In this document: one piece after another, positions 41,969 through 52,173 of the stretch
How the letters are laid out: the number at the start of each line of letters is the position of its first letter
How positions within the stretch are numbered: position 1 is the stretch's first letter
Assembly: GCF_000835495.1 (NCBI RefSeq)
Contig: NW_015622546.1
Location: 2,048,883 to 2,112,882, forward strand
From: Cladophialophora immunda
Taxonomy: Eukaryota; Ascomycota; Eurotiomycetes; Chaetothyriales; Herpotrichiellaceae
DNA: 64,000 nucleotides
Direction of reading: 5' to 3'
The notes under the pieces: generated by a model
Told to the model about the DNA's origin: nothing
The model's database searches: none
The model's input: only the letters and a program-made list of their open reading frames with translations
Program-made: the position numbers and the translations under genes

Positions 41969-42391
41969 ATGTGCAAGACAGAAGCCTTTAAATCTCACAC
42001 CTGCCCACATCACTGGATGAGCATCGTCAAACCATGTGGCCCAGAAGCATCCTTCAAGAACCAGACTCATCGATATAAACCCGCAAGAAGTGGCTGGAAA
42101 AGACTGGTCCAACCAGAATACCTCTCTGCGCCGGCCGATAGCTGTCCAAACTGCGATCTGAAGGGAGACTACGACGCGGACAAGACACGGATCATTCTCA
42201 GGAAACCCGGGGAGGCGGGCAATTTGGGCAATGGATACAACATGACTGATGGCCGGGGGAGGGCAATACCAGTGTATCATTATGGGGGATATTTCCCGCC
42301 CGTGTCATATCCTCCGTCTGGGCCTACCGGAGTCTCGATGGCTCGTCCTAACGGACAGCGGCAGCAGGCCGGGTGTTGCGTTGTGATGTGA
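41969..42391 (+). CDS. Small Cys-rich protein ending in a CaaX-like box
   Basis: Single-exon protein of 140 aa without a known function. The N-terminus MCKTEAFKSHTCPHHWM and following PCG, together with CPNCDL at about 77-82, give a Cys/His set that could bind zinc. I recognise this MCK...C.H.W...PC pattern as recurring in small fungal hypothetical proteins. The middle is Gly/Tyr/Pro-rich (YHYGGYFPPVSYPP). The last residues are GCCVVM: C-V-V-M is a CaaX box of the kind farnesylated by protein farnesyltransferase, with an extra Cys just before it. If used, the protein would sit on membranes. The upstream open frame starts at a GTG, so the ATG at 41969 is taken. Confidence 0.65.
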   Translation: MCKTEAFKSHTCPHHWMSIVKPCGPEASFKNQTHRYKPARSGWKRLVQPEYLSAPADSCPNCDLKGDYDADKTRIILRKPGEAGNLGNGYNMTDGRGRAIPVYHYGGYFPPVSYPPSGPTGVSMARPNGQRQQAGCCVVM

Positions 42392-43035
42392 GCCGGCGTT
42401 CAATACTGAGGAAGAGCGGTGCTCATGGGTCATACGGCTTCTTCTACTTGTGTGGCGAGCGAAGGGAGTGGTCGCGGGGGTCGTATATACAGCTAGAATG
42501 GACTCTCGACGCCGTCTGTCAGCGGCGGCTTCCTCGCAATTTTACCACAATCCACCATATCATGCTCTGAGCCTCTGCTTCATCAAGTGACGGTTAACAA
42601 TGTTTACCACTCCCACCTTATATACCCACGGAACGGTTTCCGCCTCGAGGGTGATTGTGTCGGACATCACCAACTCCTCATCGTTTGCGAGACGAGTGAT
42701 CACGCAATCGCCCCTCTCGATTGGATCAACACGAACCCCTCGCATGCGACCCTCTGAACAGCCCGATAGCGATCATTCATTCGGAGATGCCCTGCCCACT
42801 TTGGTAAAATGATGCCGCAGGGATTCGCTATACGTCGAATGACATGAGGTCAACTGGAGGACAATCACGGGGAAGACTAAGAAATTTCGACAGCTGCAGA
42901 GACACTCTTTTCTCACTCTCTGATCCTTTCCAATTCTCTATTCCTATTTTCTCAGTCTGAGATTCACCATCTAGAAAGGAGTTCTTGGGGGAGGTATAAA
43001 CCAGCTCAGGCTTGACTGACCAACACCTGCCCACC
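42392..43035. promoter_or_regulatory. Promoter region of the TauD-like gene
   Basis: This 644-bp spacer has only short ORFs. It ends with a TATA box and a good start context (CCACCATGG). Confidence 0.5.
42995..43000 (+). promoter_or_regulatory. TATA box of the TauD-like gene
   Basis: TATAAA lies 36 bp before the start codon. That leaves room for only a very short 5' UTR. Confidence 0.55.
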
Positions 43036-44253
43036 ATGGCTCCCATAGCAGTGGAATCATCTCACCCTCCTTCTACAATCCCCTCCAAGTCCGCGGCCGT
43101 CGACTTGTCCATCTTCCCCGACGGCTTCAAGACATCCGGCCAACACCCTCCACTCTACGACCAGCTGTACCCTTACTCTGCGTTTCCAAAGACCATCTCT
43201 GGCCCCACCGTCTGGTCGAATGAAGACTACGCTTCCCATCCAGAAACATGGACGCACGTCTTCTCGGACGCAGAGATCAACGAACTCTCGGCCGCGGCCG
43301 ACAACTTCATGGCTCAAGGTCTCCCGCTGACGGGGATCAACCCGTCCAACTTCCCGCTCCCAAGCATGTCGGCGGCGTTGAAATCCATGCGCAACGAACT
43401 CCTCAACGGTAAAGGCTTCATCCTGTACAAAGGCTTCCCCGTGCAGCAATGGGGCTCGCACAAGTCCGCGGTCGCGTACATGGGCCTGGGCACGTACATC
43501 GGGTACCCGGTGTCGCAGAACGGCCGGGGCCACATCCTGGGCCACGTCAAGGACCTGGGCGAGGACAGCACGCAGATCGACAAGGTGCGGATCTACCGGA
43601 CCAACGCGCGCCAGTTCTTCCACGCCGACGACTCGGACGTGGTCGGCCTGCTCTGCATCGCCCGCGCCGAGGAGGGCGGCGAGTCGGACGTCGCGTGCGT
43701 CCACCACGTCTGGAACATCCTGCAGGCCGAGTACCCGGAGGTGGCCGAGCTGCTGACCCAGCCGGTGTGGTACTTTGACCGCAAGGGCGAGGTGTCGCGG
43801 GGCGAGGAGCCCTACATCCGCACCAGCGTCTTCTACCTCGAGACACCCGGCGCCAAGGGCCAGGAGCAGCGGGTCTACTGCAAATGGGACCCCTACTACG
43901 TCCGCAGCCTGACCCGGTTCTCGGACCAGGGCATCATCCCGCCGCTGTCGCCGGCGCAGGTCCGCGCGCTCGAGACCCTCGAGGATGTCTGCCAGCGCGT
44001 CAAGCTGCACATGATCCTCGAGGTCGGCGACATCCAGTTCCTCTCCAACGAGCACATCCTGCACGCCCGCACCGCCTATAGGGACTACGGCCCGGACAGC
44101 GGCATGCCCCGCCGCCACCTGATGCGCCTGTGGCTGAGCACGCCAGTCAGCGAGGGAGGCTGGAGGCTGCCCTTCCACGACGTGGACGAGAGGAAGAGAG
44201 GAGGCATTCAGGTGGACGACACGAGGCCGGTCGCGAGGCTGGATGCGGATTGA
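43036..44253 (+). CDS. TauD/TfdA-family Fe(II)/2-oxoglutarate dioxygenase
   Basis: Single-exon protein of 405 aa. The jelly-roll core shows the iron facial triad and the 2-oxoglutarate arginine: FFHADDSD (HxD) at about 194-201, a distal His in EHILHARTAYRD, and RRHLMRLWL near 365. GKGFILYKGFPVQQWG is also typical of fungal TauD/TfdA-like proteins. Such enzymes hydroxylate small sulfonates, sulfates or other substrates with release of CO2 and succinate. The actual substrate cannot be told; taurine is only the family name. The start at 43036 has a strong context. From about 43440 to 44110 the gene is conspicuously GC-rich, unlike its 5' end and its neighbours, and the opposite strand is open for 412 codons as a result. 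Confidence 0.9.
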   Translation: MAPIAVESSHPPSTIPSKSAAVDLSIFPDGFKTSGQHPPLYDQLYPYSAFPKTISGPTVWSNEDYASHPETWTHVFSDAEINELSAAADNFMAQGLPLTGINPSNFPLPSMSAALKSMRNELLNGKGFILYKGFPVQQWGSHKSAVAYMGLGTYIGYPVSQNGRGHILGHVKDLGEDSTQIDKVRIYRTNARQFFHADDSDVVGLLCIARAEEGGESDVACVHHVWNILQAEYPEVAELLTQPVWYFDRKGEVSRGEEPYIRTSVFYLETPGAKGQEQRVYCKWDPYYVRSLTRFSDQGIIPPLSPAQVRALETLEDVCQRVKLHMILEVGDIQFLSNEHILHARTAYRDYGPDSGMPRRHLMRLWLSTPVSEGGWRLPFHDVDERKRGGIQVDDTRPVARLDAD

Positions 44254-46807
44254 GTTCTGTTCCGTGATGCGAATGTGTTTGAGGGGTGGGACCAAATCTC
44301 TGGAGAAATGTTTCTAAACTTTGGGAAGAATGTATAGACGAACTAGCTTGCGTTCATTCCTGCTTCGTTCGACTGCCCTCTGCCGCCTGCAGGCTTGCCT
44401 AGGCTTTCTCTGAACGTTCCTCGTGCGTGAAGACATGCTTCTCAATGTAAATCCTGGGTTCTCGAGTAGTGCCACGCGGGATAACCAGCCCCCGTCGTCG
44501 ATTTGTGATATCCTCGTGTGTTTTGGGCGAGGGCTCTGTCGCAAACGCTGTGTTCCTTTCCTGTAGTATGTATACTGTACCTTCCGGAGTGAAAAGAATG
44601 TAGGATTCAATGCCCACAGCGCAAATTAACCATGGGTTGAGCAGATTAGCATCCCATCCGTACAGCACTGGTCGTCAAAAGTAGGGCAACCCACCGTTTT
44701 CACTTTCGTAACTTGTCGGCTATACCAGCACTTTAGCCTCGTGAGCCTTTCATCAAAGCTAGCCCTGAGCTGGCACCAGTTAGCCAAGAGATCAGTGGGC
44801 GTGAAGTCCTCCGTTGCACGCGCGGTGAAACTCGACGGTTAAATCAATATCCGTAGTTGTTTGGTCACGACAACAAGACTCAGATTCGCGTCTTCCAAGA
44901 TTGAGGACGACAGGAGTGGTTGATGTGCTTCGGTTGCAACAGCGACTGCTACCCGGCCAGTCCTCCCCCAATGTAGATGAAGGCTTTGCATTCAAGTGTA
45001 AACATGTGTGAGTGTGTGCAAGAGAGAGGCGTCCCCTGCGCTTCCGTACTTGACCCGACTGATCGAGATGTGGCGGAACTAGAGAACCGACAGAGCATTC
45101 TTGAGTGGCCCGGAGAGCGTTCGGATAGCTTAAAAGGACAGAGTTTCCTGCAGCTGTGAACTGAAAACCCTTTTCGGGAGAATGGTGGTTGTCTTGACTG
45201 TCAGGCCGGGATCCGCATAATCCACTATCGTCGACTTCGGCACAACGGATGATCTTCTTCAGCAGTGAAGATCACCAGGAGGAAAGAGGAAATTCCATGC
45301 CCACATCGTGAAATGCGGCGCCGGAAGGTCGTACCTTACCGAACATATCAAAGACAAAGCGCGACATGAAGCTTCACCTTTCCGTCTTGTGGCTACTCAT
45401 CAGGGTGTCCCTGCATATCGACAACCAACCTCTGATGCCACACACCTCCATGATGGGTATTCACAACTGGGCTTGGTGATGAGCGCATGGTCGATCATGC
45501 CCATGTTTGCTCCACCATGCTGCGGCTAACCTTCACAGCGAAGCGGTGGATTTGGTTTCGGCCAGTTGATAGACTTTTGTGCCGACCCCCCCTCTTGCAA
45601 GGCAGCGTCCAACTCGGCTTTAGAGATGTATTCCCTTTTGTGTCGGTCACCGGGGAGCGGACCTGTATCATCAAGCCGCAGGGGATCGGGGCTGGGCTCT
45701 CAGATGAGTGAGCAAGCTTATTGCGGCCTGGGGAGCCTCAGGCGGCGACTCGAAGGCGTCGTGCACGACTCGAATAGATTGTCGCCAGCTTTCTGGTTCT
45801 GGTAGCTTGATATGCGCGATGACAAAGGCGTCAGAGTAGGGACCGAGGTCGAAAGAAGATTGATTGGTGGCTTGGGATGCCTGGGACGCCAGGGACGCCA
45901 AATGAAGAATGCCCCGGGGAGAGCAGAGAGTGGGCGCCACCGCAGACGACTGGCAGGGGGCATTATCTCAACCGAGTAATGGCTGTCCGCGCCCGCTATA
46001 CTGCGTCGGGGCATCCCACCTCTTTGACCCAAGGGGTTTCCCATGCGTTCGGGGATCGCCAGGCGTGCATCGAACATGGACGGAGATCATGTGCCTTTGG
46101 GGTTAATCGTGATCGAGGATATCGTGCCCGAGGTCCGCATAAGGCGACGCCGCCTACTCCTACCCAAAACGCACAAAGGGCCGTCCCCTTCTCATTGGGC
46201 TTCTGAAAAACGGCGCTGGGATGGACGAACAACTCGACTTCGGGGTTCGCGCCTGGGGGTTGGCTTTGCTTCTTCACGCCCTTTTGGCCTTATGTCAGGC
46301 GTGGATGAATTGGGACTCTGCTGCTCCCGTGAGCACTGCATTAACCCGTTGGCTGCCCCTTGGAGCATGTGTCTCATTCGAGGACAGTTCGCTTACTCCC
46401 AAACTCTGGACGTTCCGCCCCTCCTTGGTCCGTGGTAATCGGCTGGTGATGGGTGTTGGAGACGCACTAAGGTGAACTTGCGATGGTGGCTGCGCATGGC
46501 TGCGCACTGCGTTGGACTCTTTCGACCTCGACACCCTGCATATTTTTCCGGACGGATTATCTTCTTCCGGAGCTGGCCTGAATAGAATCGCGATGCACCG
46601 GCCCAAGCACACCACATCATTTGCTGTCTTGTTCTCTTTTGGGAGGTGGTGACCGACTGTGCGGTAGGTCTACCATCTTGCTTGTGCATAGACAGTTGAT
46701 GGTGCCCTGATGCAAGAGTCCAAAGGCCCCAAGACACTCGGCTGCGGAGGCGCTGCTTTGATTAGCGGACATTCAGCGCGGACCACCCGCACCCATCAGG
46801 CCTCAAG
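44254..46807. other. 2.55-kb intergenic region
   Basis: No gene is supported. Two protein-like but mutually out-of-frame minus-strand stretches at about 44399-44850 may be decayed coding sequence (see findings). The rest has only short overlapping ORFs, the largest of 131 codons at 46043-46438. Confidence 0.45.
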
Positions 46808-48544
46808 ATGTCCATATATTGTTGCAAGCATCCGTCTCAGCTGGAAGGTACTGTGGACAAATATGTTCGGGCCCATAGAGCGATGGACCGTGCCAGCGAC
46901 CTCGACAGGAGACATACTCCCAGGACCAACCCATTGTTCCCTGCACACCAACAGCGAGAAGATGAGGACCAGGAGTCACATCGTCAACGGCAGCCCCGTC
47001 CCGGACAGGCTGCTGAACAACAACAGATACCACTCCATCGTCGCAGCAGCTCCCTGCGATCTAACAACGATGTCGTTCGACTGGGGAATCCCGGGGCGCA
47101 CGAGTTGTCGCATTCGCCCTTTCCCATGCACGGAAACAGCTTCGTCCAGCGTGCGGTCCAGTACTGTACGGACTTGTCTCCCTGCCACATGAGCACGACT
47201 AATGTTGGTTTTTGGTCCAGATGTGAAGCAGTACTCTCCGACGACGATTCAGCGTCCTCATTTTGTTGGTGCGGGCCCAGACCTGACCCTTTTGCGCGAC
47301 TACATCCCCTTCGTCATGAACGATCGCATGACCTTCTCGGCGCTTGTGGCCATGGCCTCCTTCAGCGCCAACATTGCTGCCACTGGCAGTCGCGAGGCTC
47401 CCTCTGAGTCTCTGAGGTTCTATCAGGCGGCTGTCTCGTTGTTACGGGACCGGTTGACCAATGAGTCGCAGCGGGCCAGCGATGCCATCGTCGTGACTCT
47501 AGCCAGCTTGTGCGCGTTTGAGGTGGGAATACGCTCTTCAAGAGCCCCCGCATGTGTAGTCAGCTCACTGATCTGTGTTGTCTGATCCTGCAGGCCTTTA
47601 CGGGAAACTATGATGCGGTTGACATGCATACACTGGGCATCAAGCAAGTCGTCGCTCTTCGAGGTGGCACTGGCCAATTAGGTACTCTCCTGACCGGACC
47701 CTCGGTCGTCTGCAGGCATAATTCTGACAAGAGCCAGGTTTCGAGGGATACCTGAAGACCGTGGCAACCGCGTAAGTCCTATTTTGGTTCTGACAGGACG
47801 TCGGGTCTAAAACCACATGACTAATCACGTTCCTTTGCCTCCAGATGGCAGAACTTTTACGCAGCTCGACATTCCATCTCCTTGACCGACCCGCGATTCT
47901 TTCCTGAAGACGGAAACTTCACCTACCCAGAACATCCCTTCGATCCCGAATTGTGCGATGTTATTGCCCGTTTTCCAGCTGGACTGACTGACATAGCCTT
48001 GTCGGGCACGCTGAGTCATCAGATCATCAACCTTGTTGCCCACGTCAACAATTGGGTGCATGAGGTGAATGTCTCTCTCAGAGACTCGGACGTGTACAAC
48101 CTGCATGACTTGTCCCAGAGTTCTCGCAATGTCACCCTGTGCGGCGAGTTCCTGCACAAGCGAGGGTTGACCATTGTCGAGCAACTCCTCGTGCTGGCCC
48201 TGACTGCCTTCTGCTATTCCACAGACTCGACACGGGCCATGTTCTACCTGACAAATGCTTACCTCCAGATTCGATGCAAGTACATGCGGACGCTGTATAT
48301 TGAGGTGACGGAGCGAAACGAGGCATTCATGACCTGGGTCTCCACCATGCTTCTTGCCACGTTCGACCCAGCAGCACAGCCTTGGTTTTTGGGTCTATCG
48401 ATCCTGCGAGCACGACCGACACTGCGAGACTGGCAAGCAAACGTCAGAATTTCGGAAAATTATTTCTGGAATGATGGTCTCTCGCTGAAATTGGCATCGA
48501 AACTCGGTCACCTGAGAGGAACCGAACGCCAGGGCCAGGGCTGA
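46808..48544 (+). CDS. Fungal-specific transcription-factor-domain protein (Fungal_trans_2 type)
   Basis: Five exons: 46808-47165, 47221-47522, 47594-47681, 47738-47771 (34 nt) and 47845-48544, total 1482 nt and 493 aa. Introns are 55, 71, 56 and 73 bp with GT...AG ends, and every junction keeps frame: VQYY-VKQYSP, CAFE-AFTGNY, GQLG-FEGYL, VATA-WQNFY. The middle and C-terminus match the fungal regulatory domain that follows Zn2Cys6 clusters: TLLRDYIPFVMNDRMTFSALV, GNYDAVDMHTLGIKQVVALRGG and WVSTMLLATFD. The first exon is a charged, Gln/Arg-rich linker, and no Zn2Cys6 cluster is visible in it or in the 400 bp before it. Either a short upstream exon has been missed or the protein lacks a DNA-binding domain. 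The exact start is uncertain. Confidence 0.75.
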
Positions 48545-49208
48545 TACAGCTGGAACCCTGTGCGTTAACCTTTATGCAGCTCTGCACCTGCAATGGGACG
48601 ACACAATGGAACAAAATGGGGATGGGGCACCTCGATCACGGACGGGTTCGACAAGGCCAATAATAGTCCAATACCAACCGTCGACATCATTTGCTTACCT
48701 CGGCATCCCAACAAGAGAACCCTTACAGGACTCACAATAATCTCCAGTCAATATGCTCAATACGCGAGGAGCATAAAACCACACTCGTAGCCGTCCACCC
48801 TCGAGGTGCGACTACTGCTGTGGGCTCAGACTGCAACACAACACAACCTTCGCAAAGGTTTGGTTGGACCTTGCCGCCATTAGATAGAATTCATCTAAGA
48901 CAGCAAATGGCTCCGTGCGAGGAGTAATGGAAGCTGAAGGCCTTGGTTGTAACTATCGACAGACGCGTCTTGGCTCAGCGATATAAACAATTTTCCTTTT
49001 CCGGCTACGCGTCGGCCAAGCATTATGTAATATCTGGCTTGGCATTGCTGGTACCGCGGAAAGTCACAAGTCAAGCGCGTCTGCGTGTCTCTCTACCACC
49101 CTACGCTCACTGCAAAAAACTCGGCACATTTTCCCCGTGCAACAATTGAAATTGCCATCACGAGGCAAGGGTTCCGTTCATGCCTGACTCTCCTACCATG
49201 GAAACGCA
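48545..49208. promoter_or_regulatory. Spacer before APC2
   Basis: A 664-bp intergenic stretch with no supported gene. Confidence 0.4.
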
Positions 49209-51413
49209 ATGGCTACATCTATAATGCCCGCGTCGAAAGCGGCCGCAACTGCCCCCTTGGTAGACGGAGTCTTCGCCTCAGTCTTCTCACCTTCGATCGT
49301 CAAGCCACCCAAGCACCGTCGCCGTTTCGCCCCGCGGACTCTTGCAACCATTCCGGAGATACAGACTACCTTACGCCAGCACCTGAGAGTCCTTCTGGGA
49401 ATCGGTGACGAATCGTTCGTCTATGGCCAGCACCGAGTGTTCTCGAATGCTGGCGCGCCCTTTCACAGTCACCTCGAATCCTGTCCGCCGCTCGATCAGC
49501 TCCGGCAGCCGACAGCGACCGACCATGCTACGCAGATTAACAAGGAGGCAGAGTCTCCCATTTGGGGAATGCTAGGTGGGTGGCGCACGACAGTCGGTTC
49601 TGAGACACTGATAAAGCTACTGGCGTCGGTTCTCAATGATCTGATGACCGAGTTTGTGACCTGGTCCTACGCCGGGATCTACCGTCAAGGGCTGCATCTT
49701 CACCTCGAGTTCTGGGTAGAACATCTGTTTTCCAGAGTTGCACGTAAGGTGCTCTGCTGCCTTGACGAGCAGTTGGAAACACAGATTCTCCCGGAGACAG
49801 AGGTGAAGAAATGGAAGGACATGGCCACCGCCCGTCTCGGCGCTCTGCGGGTAGACGAGCTCTTCGAAGTAATTGTGGACTGGGACGCCACGGCACCAGC
49901 AATCGAGGACTTGCGGCACTTCACAACAAACCCTACTACAAGAGGATACTTGACGCACAACTTTGTAAACGTCCTGCAAGCACGTCTTCTCCATCCTGGC
50001 GCATCAACAATCGAGATTCTACAATTTTACATTTCCATTATCCGCTCATTTCGGATCCTCGACCCACGAGGAGTCCTTCTGGACCGTGTGATCAGGAGAG
50101 TCCGTCGCTACCTCCGAGAGCGAGACGACACTGTCAAGGTGATTGTGACTGGGCTGCTGGCTGACATTTCGCCGAACGAGGATGGACAGCCTCCACCATC
50201 CGACCCAGACATCCTCACAGAACTTGCTCATGAACTGACCAGTCATACCGTGCGAGACAATACAGCCGATGACGGTGAATTTGACTGGAACAATATGGAC
50301 TGGGTCCCCGACCCTATCGACGCTGCCCCCGACTACACGAAATCCAATAAAACCACGGACGTAATCGGCAGCCTCGTCACATTGTTCGAAACGAAGGACG
50401 TCTTTGTCAAGGAACTCCAATCCGCCATGGCAGAGAGGCTGCTCAAGAATAAAGCCGACTTCACCCAGGAGATCGGGGTGCTGGAGCACTTGAAAATCCG
50501 TTTCGGGGACTCTGCGCTGCAAGGGTGCGAAGTGATGTTGAGGGACGTTCTGGACTCGAAGAAAGTGGACAAAGTAATCAGGAGGGATTTGGAAGTACAA
50601 CAGGCCAAGAAAGGACGTGCCGCCAGGCAGAGCGATGATAGTGTCGAGATCCACGCAAAGATCCTCTCCCGCCTGTTCTGGCCAGCCATGCCGGAACAGT
50701 CATTTAATGTTCCTCCGGTGGTGACGGAGCAGCAAAGAAACTATGAACAGGGATTTGGAGCTCTCAAGCAGTCGCGAAAGCTGACCTGGGTCAATTCCAT
50801 TGGCCAGGTGGAAGTGGAATTGGAGCTGGAGGACCGTACCTACCACGACGAGGTCCTTCCGTGGCAAGCGGCTGTCATTTATGCCTTTCAGGATGACAGT
50901 GGAGAAGCAGCAGGGCGGCCTGTCAACAAGACGGTGGCGGAGCTTGCCTCTGAGCTTGCAATGTCCCCAACCCTCGTCCGCTCGGCATGCATATTTTGGG
51001 TTTCGAGGCGCATCCTCGCTGAAACCTCGCCGAGCACTTTCTCCGTTCTTGAATGTCTCCCCAGTGGGACCTACGACGACAACGACACGCTGATGAGCGA
51101 AGGTGGTCCGTCCGCCAACCAACAATCGGACAGTGGATTGGCAGCTGCGGAAGCAGCCGCCTTCGCCGCCGCGACGAGGGAGGCTGAAGAAGCAGAACGC
51201 AAGCAGAAGATGGCCATGTATCATCGATTCATTGTATCCATGCTCACGAACCAAGGCGCCATGCCGCTGGCGAGGATTTCGATGATGTTGTCCATTGTGG
51301 TCCCGGGGGGGTTCCCCTTTAGTAACGAGGAGCTGAAAGAGTTTCTGGCGTCCATGGTGAAGGAAGATGTATTGGAAGTTGGCAAATCGGGTGTTTACAA
51401 GGTCGCAAGCTGA
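49209..51413 (+). CDS. APC2: Anaphase-promoting complex subunit 2 (cullin-type scaffold)
   Basis: Single-exon protein of 734 aa. The N-terminal half is divergent helical repeat. A cullin-homology segment follows at about 390-620, with KELQSAMAERLLKNKADF, LEHLKIRFGDSALQGCEVML and RDVLDSKKVDK, then the beta-rich part (LTWVNSIGQVEVELELEDR, VLPWQAAVIYAF). The end is a winged-helix domain (YHRFIVSMLTNQGAMPLARI ... SGVYKVAS) as in Apc2. Apc2 binds the RING subunit Apc11 and forms the catalytic core of the APC/C, which marks securin and mitotic cyclins for degradation. There is no neddylation-site context like that of canonical cullins, in keeping with Apc2. The start at 49209 is the first in-frame ATG. 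Confidence 0.88.
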   Translation: MATSIMPASKAAATAPLVDGVFASVFSPSIVKPPKHRRRFAPRTLATIPEIQTTLRQHLRVLLGIGDESFVYGQHRVFSNAGAPFHSHLESCPPLDQLRQPTATDHATQINKEAESPIWGMLGGWRTTVGSETLIKLLASVLNDLMTEFVTWSYAGIYRQGLHLHLEFWVEHLFSRVARKVLCCLDEQLETQILPETEVKKWKDMATARLGALRVDELFEVIVDWDATAPAIEDLRHFTTNPTTRGYLTHNFVNVLQARLLHPGASTIEILQFYISIIRSFRILDPRGVLLDRVIRRVRRYLRERDDTVKVIVTGLLADISPNEDGQPPPSDPDILTELAHELTSHTVRDNTADDGEFDWNNMDWVPDPIDAAPDYTKSNKTTDVIGSLVTLFETKDVFVKELQSAMAERLLKNKADFTQEIGVLEHLKIRFGDSALQGCEVMLRDVLDSKKVDKVIRRDLEVQQAKKGRAARQSDDSVEIHAKILSRLFWPAMPEQSFNVPPVVTEQQRNYEQGFGALKQSRKLTWVNSIGQVEVELELEDRTYHDEVLPWQAAVIYAFQDDSGEAAGRPVNKTVAELASELAMSPTLVRSACIFWVSRRILAETSPSTFSVLECLPSGTYDDNDTLMSEGGPSANQQSDSGLAAAEAAAFAAATREAEEAERKQKMAMYHRFIVSMLTNQGAMPLARISMMLSIVVPGGFPFSNEELKEFLASMVKEDVLEVGKSGVYKVAS

Positions 51414-52173
51414 GAGCTGGAGCAATGACGATGATGACCAATGATGATGAATTTGACGACGACGACTGGGTGTTCAAGTTGGACCTCATGGGAGACGGTA
51501 ATAGAACTAGACTGTGAGCAGTACAAGAGAATGTAATTCCTGCGGCCATCGTTCGGGCATCTGGTGATGATACGAGAACTGAATAGCTGTTGGTTGTACC
51601 TATAGTGGATGCACTCAAGAAGACCTTGAGGTGATGACGAGCCATAGAGTCAGTAGGAGTGCATGCGATATCATGGGAGAAACAGGAGGAACAGAAGTCG
51701 GTATTGTTTACATTCTCCCTGCGCGGGTCTCGTTTGAACAAGACAAGCAACAATCAGTAGAGTATTCTCAGTTGGAAAAAAACGAAGAGGATCAAGCTTG
51801 ATCCGAGGATATGCCGCGACGGTGGAAATTTTGACCCTCTCGACAGCCTTGTTGGTGAGAGTGATGGTGCCTTGGCTTGATACCCATGTATCCCTTGGTC
51901 TTGTGTTATCCGCTGAACAAATCGCGTACGATCCAGTGACGAAGTGTGCCCGGTGAGAAACACTGAGAAAGAAAAGACACGCCGTTGTGCCGTTCTCATC
52001 GTTGTGGGGAAATCTAGAGCTGTGGCCAGGAGGAAACAAGGCCTGAGCACTATGTGCGCGACTGTGTAAGAAACGCAAGAAAGAAAGAGAGACAAGAAAG
52101 AGCGCGTGTGGGAGGAGAGGGAGGAGATAGGGTGGGAGACAGTGAGAGACCAACCACCCCTGCACAAGAAACA
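51414..52173. promoter_or_regulatory. Spacer between APC2 and MTQ2
   Basis: A 760-bp stretch. Minus-strand ORFs of up to 218 codons here overlap the MTQ2 5' end and have no domain; they are not called. Confidence 0.45.

Noticed and set aside
43057..44295. 412-codon minus-strand ORF opposite the TauD-like gene
   Set aside because: It is a shadow of the very GC-rich coding strand; the translation is rich in Arg/Val/Leu/Asp without any family motif.
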